64,000 nucleotides of DNA. It comes from CAIWHR01 sp963724975 (GTDB taxonomy: Bacteria > Pseudomonadota > Gammaproteobacteria > Burkholderiales > Casimicrobiaceae). A program made the translations under genes and the position numbers. Where the stretch lies: assembly GCA_963724975.1 (NCBI GenBank), contig CAVRXB010000010.1, forward strand, positions 1 through 64,000, written 5' to 3'. Under the pieces are notes generated by a model. It saw only the letters and a program-made list of their open reading frames with translations. It was not told where the DNA came from and ran no database searches. This document shows, piece after piece, positions 63,100 to 64,000 of the stretch; position 1 is the first letter of the stretch, and each line of letters begins with the position of its first letter.

Positions 63100-64000
63100 A
63101 TGAACATCGACCCGTCCAAGAAGTACCAGCCTTTTGCCGGCGTGGCCTTGCCTGACCGACAGTGGCCTTCCCGCACCATCACCGCAGCGCCGGCCTGGTG
63201 CAGCGTCGATCTGCGCGACGGCAATCAGGCGCTCATCGAGCCGATGGACGCCGAACGCAAGTTGCGTCTGTGGAAGCTGCTCGTAGCGCTCGGCTACAAG
63301 GAGATCGAGATCGGGTTTCCGGCGGCCTCGCAGACGGACTACGACTTTGCGCGAAAGCTGATCGACGAGAACCTCATTCCCGATGACGTGACGGTCCAGG
63401 TACTCACGCAGGCGCGCGAGCCGATCATCCGACGCACGTTCGACGCGATCGTCGGCGTCAAGCGCGCGATCGTCCACCTCTACAACTCGACGTCGACCAC
63501 GCAGCGGCGCGTCGTGTTCGGGATGGACCGCGCGGGCATCCGCGACATCGCGGTCAAAGGCGCGGCGCTGATCCGGGAATGCGCTGCCGCGCGCCCGCAG
63601 ACCGACTGGGTGTTCCAGTATTCGCCGGAGAGCTTTACCGCTACCGAGCTCGACTTCGCGGCCGAGATCTGCGACGCGGTGAACGATGTTTGGCAGCCCA
63701 CGCCGCAACGCAAGGTGATCATCAACTTGCCGTCGACCGTCGAGCTCACTACACCGAACGTCTACGCCGATCAGATCGAATGGATGTCGCGCGCACTCGC
63801 GCGGCGCGATTCGATCGTGCTTTCCGTTCACCCGCACAACGACCGCGGCTGTGGCGTCGCGTCCGCCGAGCTTGCGCTTCTCGCCGGTGCCGAGCGAATC
63901 GAAGGATGCCTGTTTGGCAACGGCGAGCGCACAGGCAACGTCTGCCTCGTGACGCTTGGTCTCAACCTGTTCACGCATGGCGTGGATCCCGGCATCGATT
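63100..64000 (+). CDS. leuA: 2-isopropylmalate synthase (partial, runs off right edge)
   Basis: At least 300 residues from ATG 63100; the gene continues past the window. It condenses 2-oxoisovalerate with acetyl-CoA, the first step specific to leucine. The catalytic start DLRDGNQALIEP, the metal-binding HPHNDRGCGVA and the GNGERTGN block are present. Sequence and start (KKYQPFAGVALPDRQWP) match the ~560-residue LeuA type 2. Preceded by a leader peptide and attenuator. Confidence 0.94.
   Translation, partial: MNIDPSKKYQPFAGVALPDRQWPSRTITAAPAWCSVDLRDGNQALIEPMDAERKLRLWKLLVALGYKEIEIGFPAASQTDYDFARKLIDENLIPDDVTVQVLTQAREPIIRRTFDAIVGVKRAIVHLYNSTSTTQRRVVFGMDRAGIRDIAVKGAALIRECAAARPQTDWVFQYSPESFTATELDFAAEICDAVNDVWQPTPQRKVIINLPSTVELTTPNVYADQIEWMSRALARRDSIVLSVHPHNDRGCGVASAELALLAGAERIEGCLFGNGERTGNVCLVTLGLNLFTHGVDPGID

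Overview
The window is GC-rich, densely coded DNA from a betaproteobacterium, probably of the Burkholderiales or a nearby order. Pointers to this are the order ilvI-ilvH-ilvC-psd-pssA-leuA, a proteasome-like peptidase of the betaproteobacterial (BPH) type, an ECF sigma/DUF3619/DUF3106/RDD cluster, exosortase H, and a complete cbb3 oxidase locus. I see no rRNA, tRNA, CRISPR array, phage or transposase gene.

Bases 1-19436 form one giant inverted repeat with its axis at base 9681 and no spacer. The right arm (9682-19436) carries mostly intact genes: the last ~48 codons of gspE, gspF, a small membrane protein, a thioredoxin-fold protein without CxxC, queG, tsaE, an AMIN-amidase (amiC), an outer-membrane-type protein, an FTR1/EfeU iron permease, a cupredoxin, an AlgJ/AlgX-like protein and an MBOAT O-acetyltransferase (the last frameshifted). 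The left arm (1-9680) repeats the same genes in mirror order. Nearly all are broken by small scattered indels, and two blocks (391-1008 and 2122-4572) are replaced by diverged homologous sequence. This looks like a fold-back long-read or contig-end artefact with a poorly corrected, mosaic consensus, rather than a true duplication. The right arm should be read as the real locus.

Bases 19437-39400 are single copy: exosortase H and its membrane partner, an acyl-CoA synthetase, a large unknown protein, a MerR/B12-type regulator, then a minus-strand housekeeping run (hslR, PaiB-like, hslO, BPH peptidase, gluQ, lytic transglycosylase, proS). Next come an AhpD-like protein, a DUF2892 protein, an RND efflux pair (permease frameshifted) facing a Crp-family regulator across a perfect CRP-type palindrome, and a TPR protein.

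Bases 39475-50196 are a microaerobic respiration island: uspA and ccoI diverge across an FNR-type box, followed by ccoS, a second FNR-type box, ccoNOQP, ccoG, ccoH, a small membrane protein, an FNR regulator with the iron-sulfur cysteines, and a SafE/TauE-like membrane protein of the kind found beside cbb3 assembly genes. ccoI carries a one-base frameshift.

Bases 50434-57000 hold an unknown protein, a methyltransferase, two exported proteins, ppa, and the RDD/DUF3106/DUF3619/ECF sigma cluster. Bases 57246-64000 hold branched-chain amino acid and phospholipid synthesis genes (ilvI, ilvH, ilvC, psd, pssA, leuA). Two regulatory oddities stand out there: four ~90-bp tandem repeats between ilvI and ilvH, and a leucine-rich leader peptide with a terminator-like hairpin in front of leuA. 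leuA runs off the right edge.
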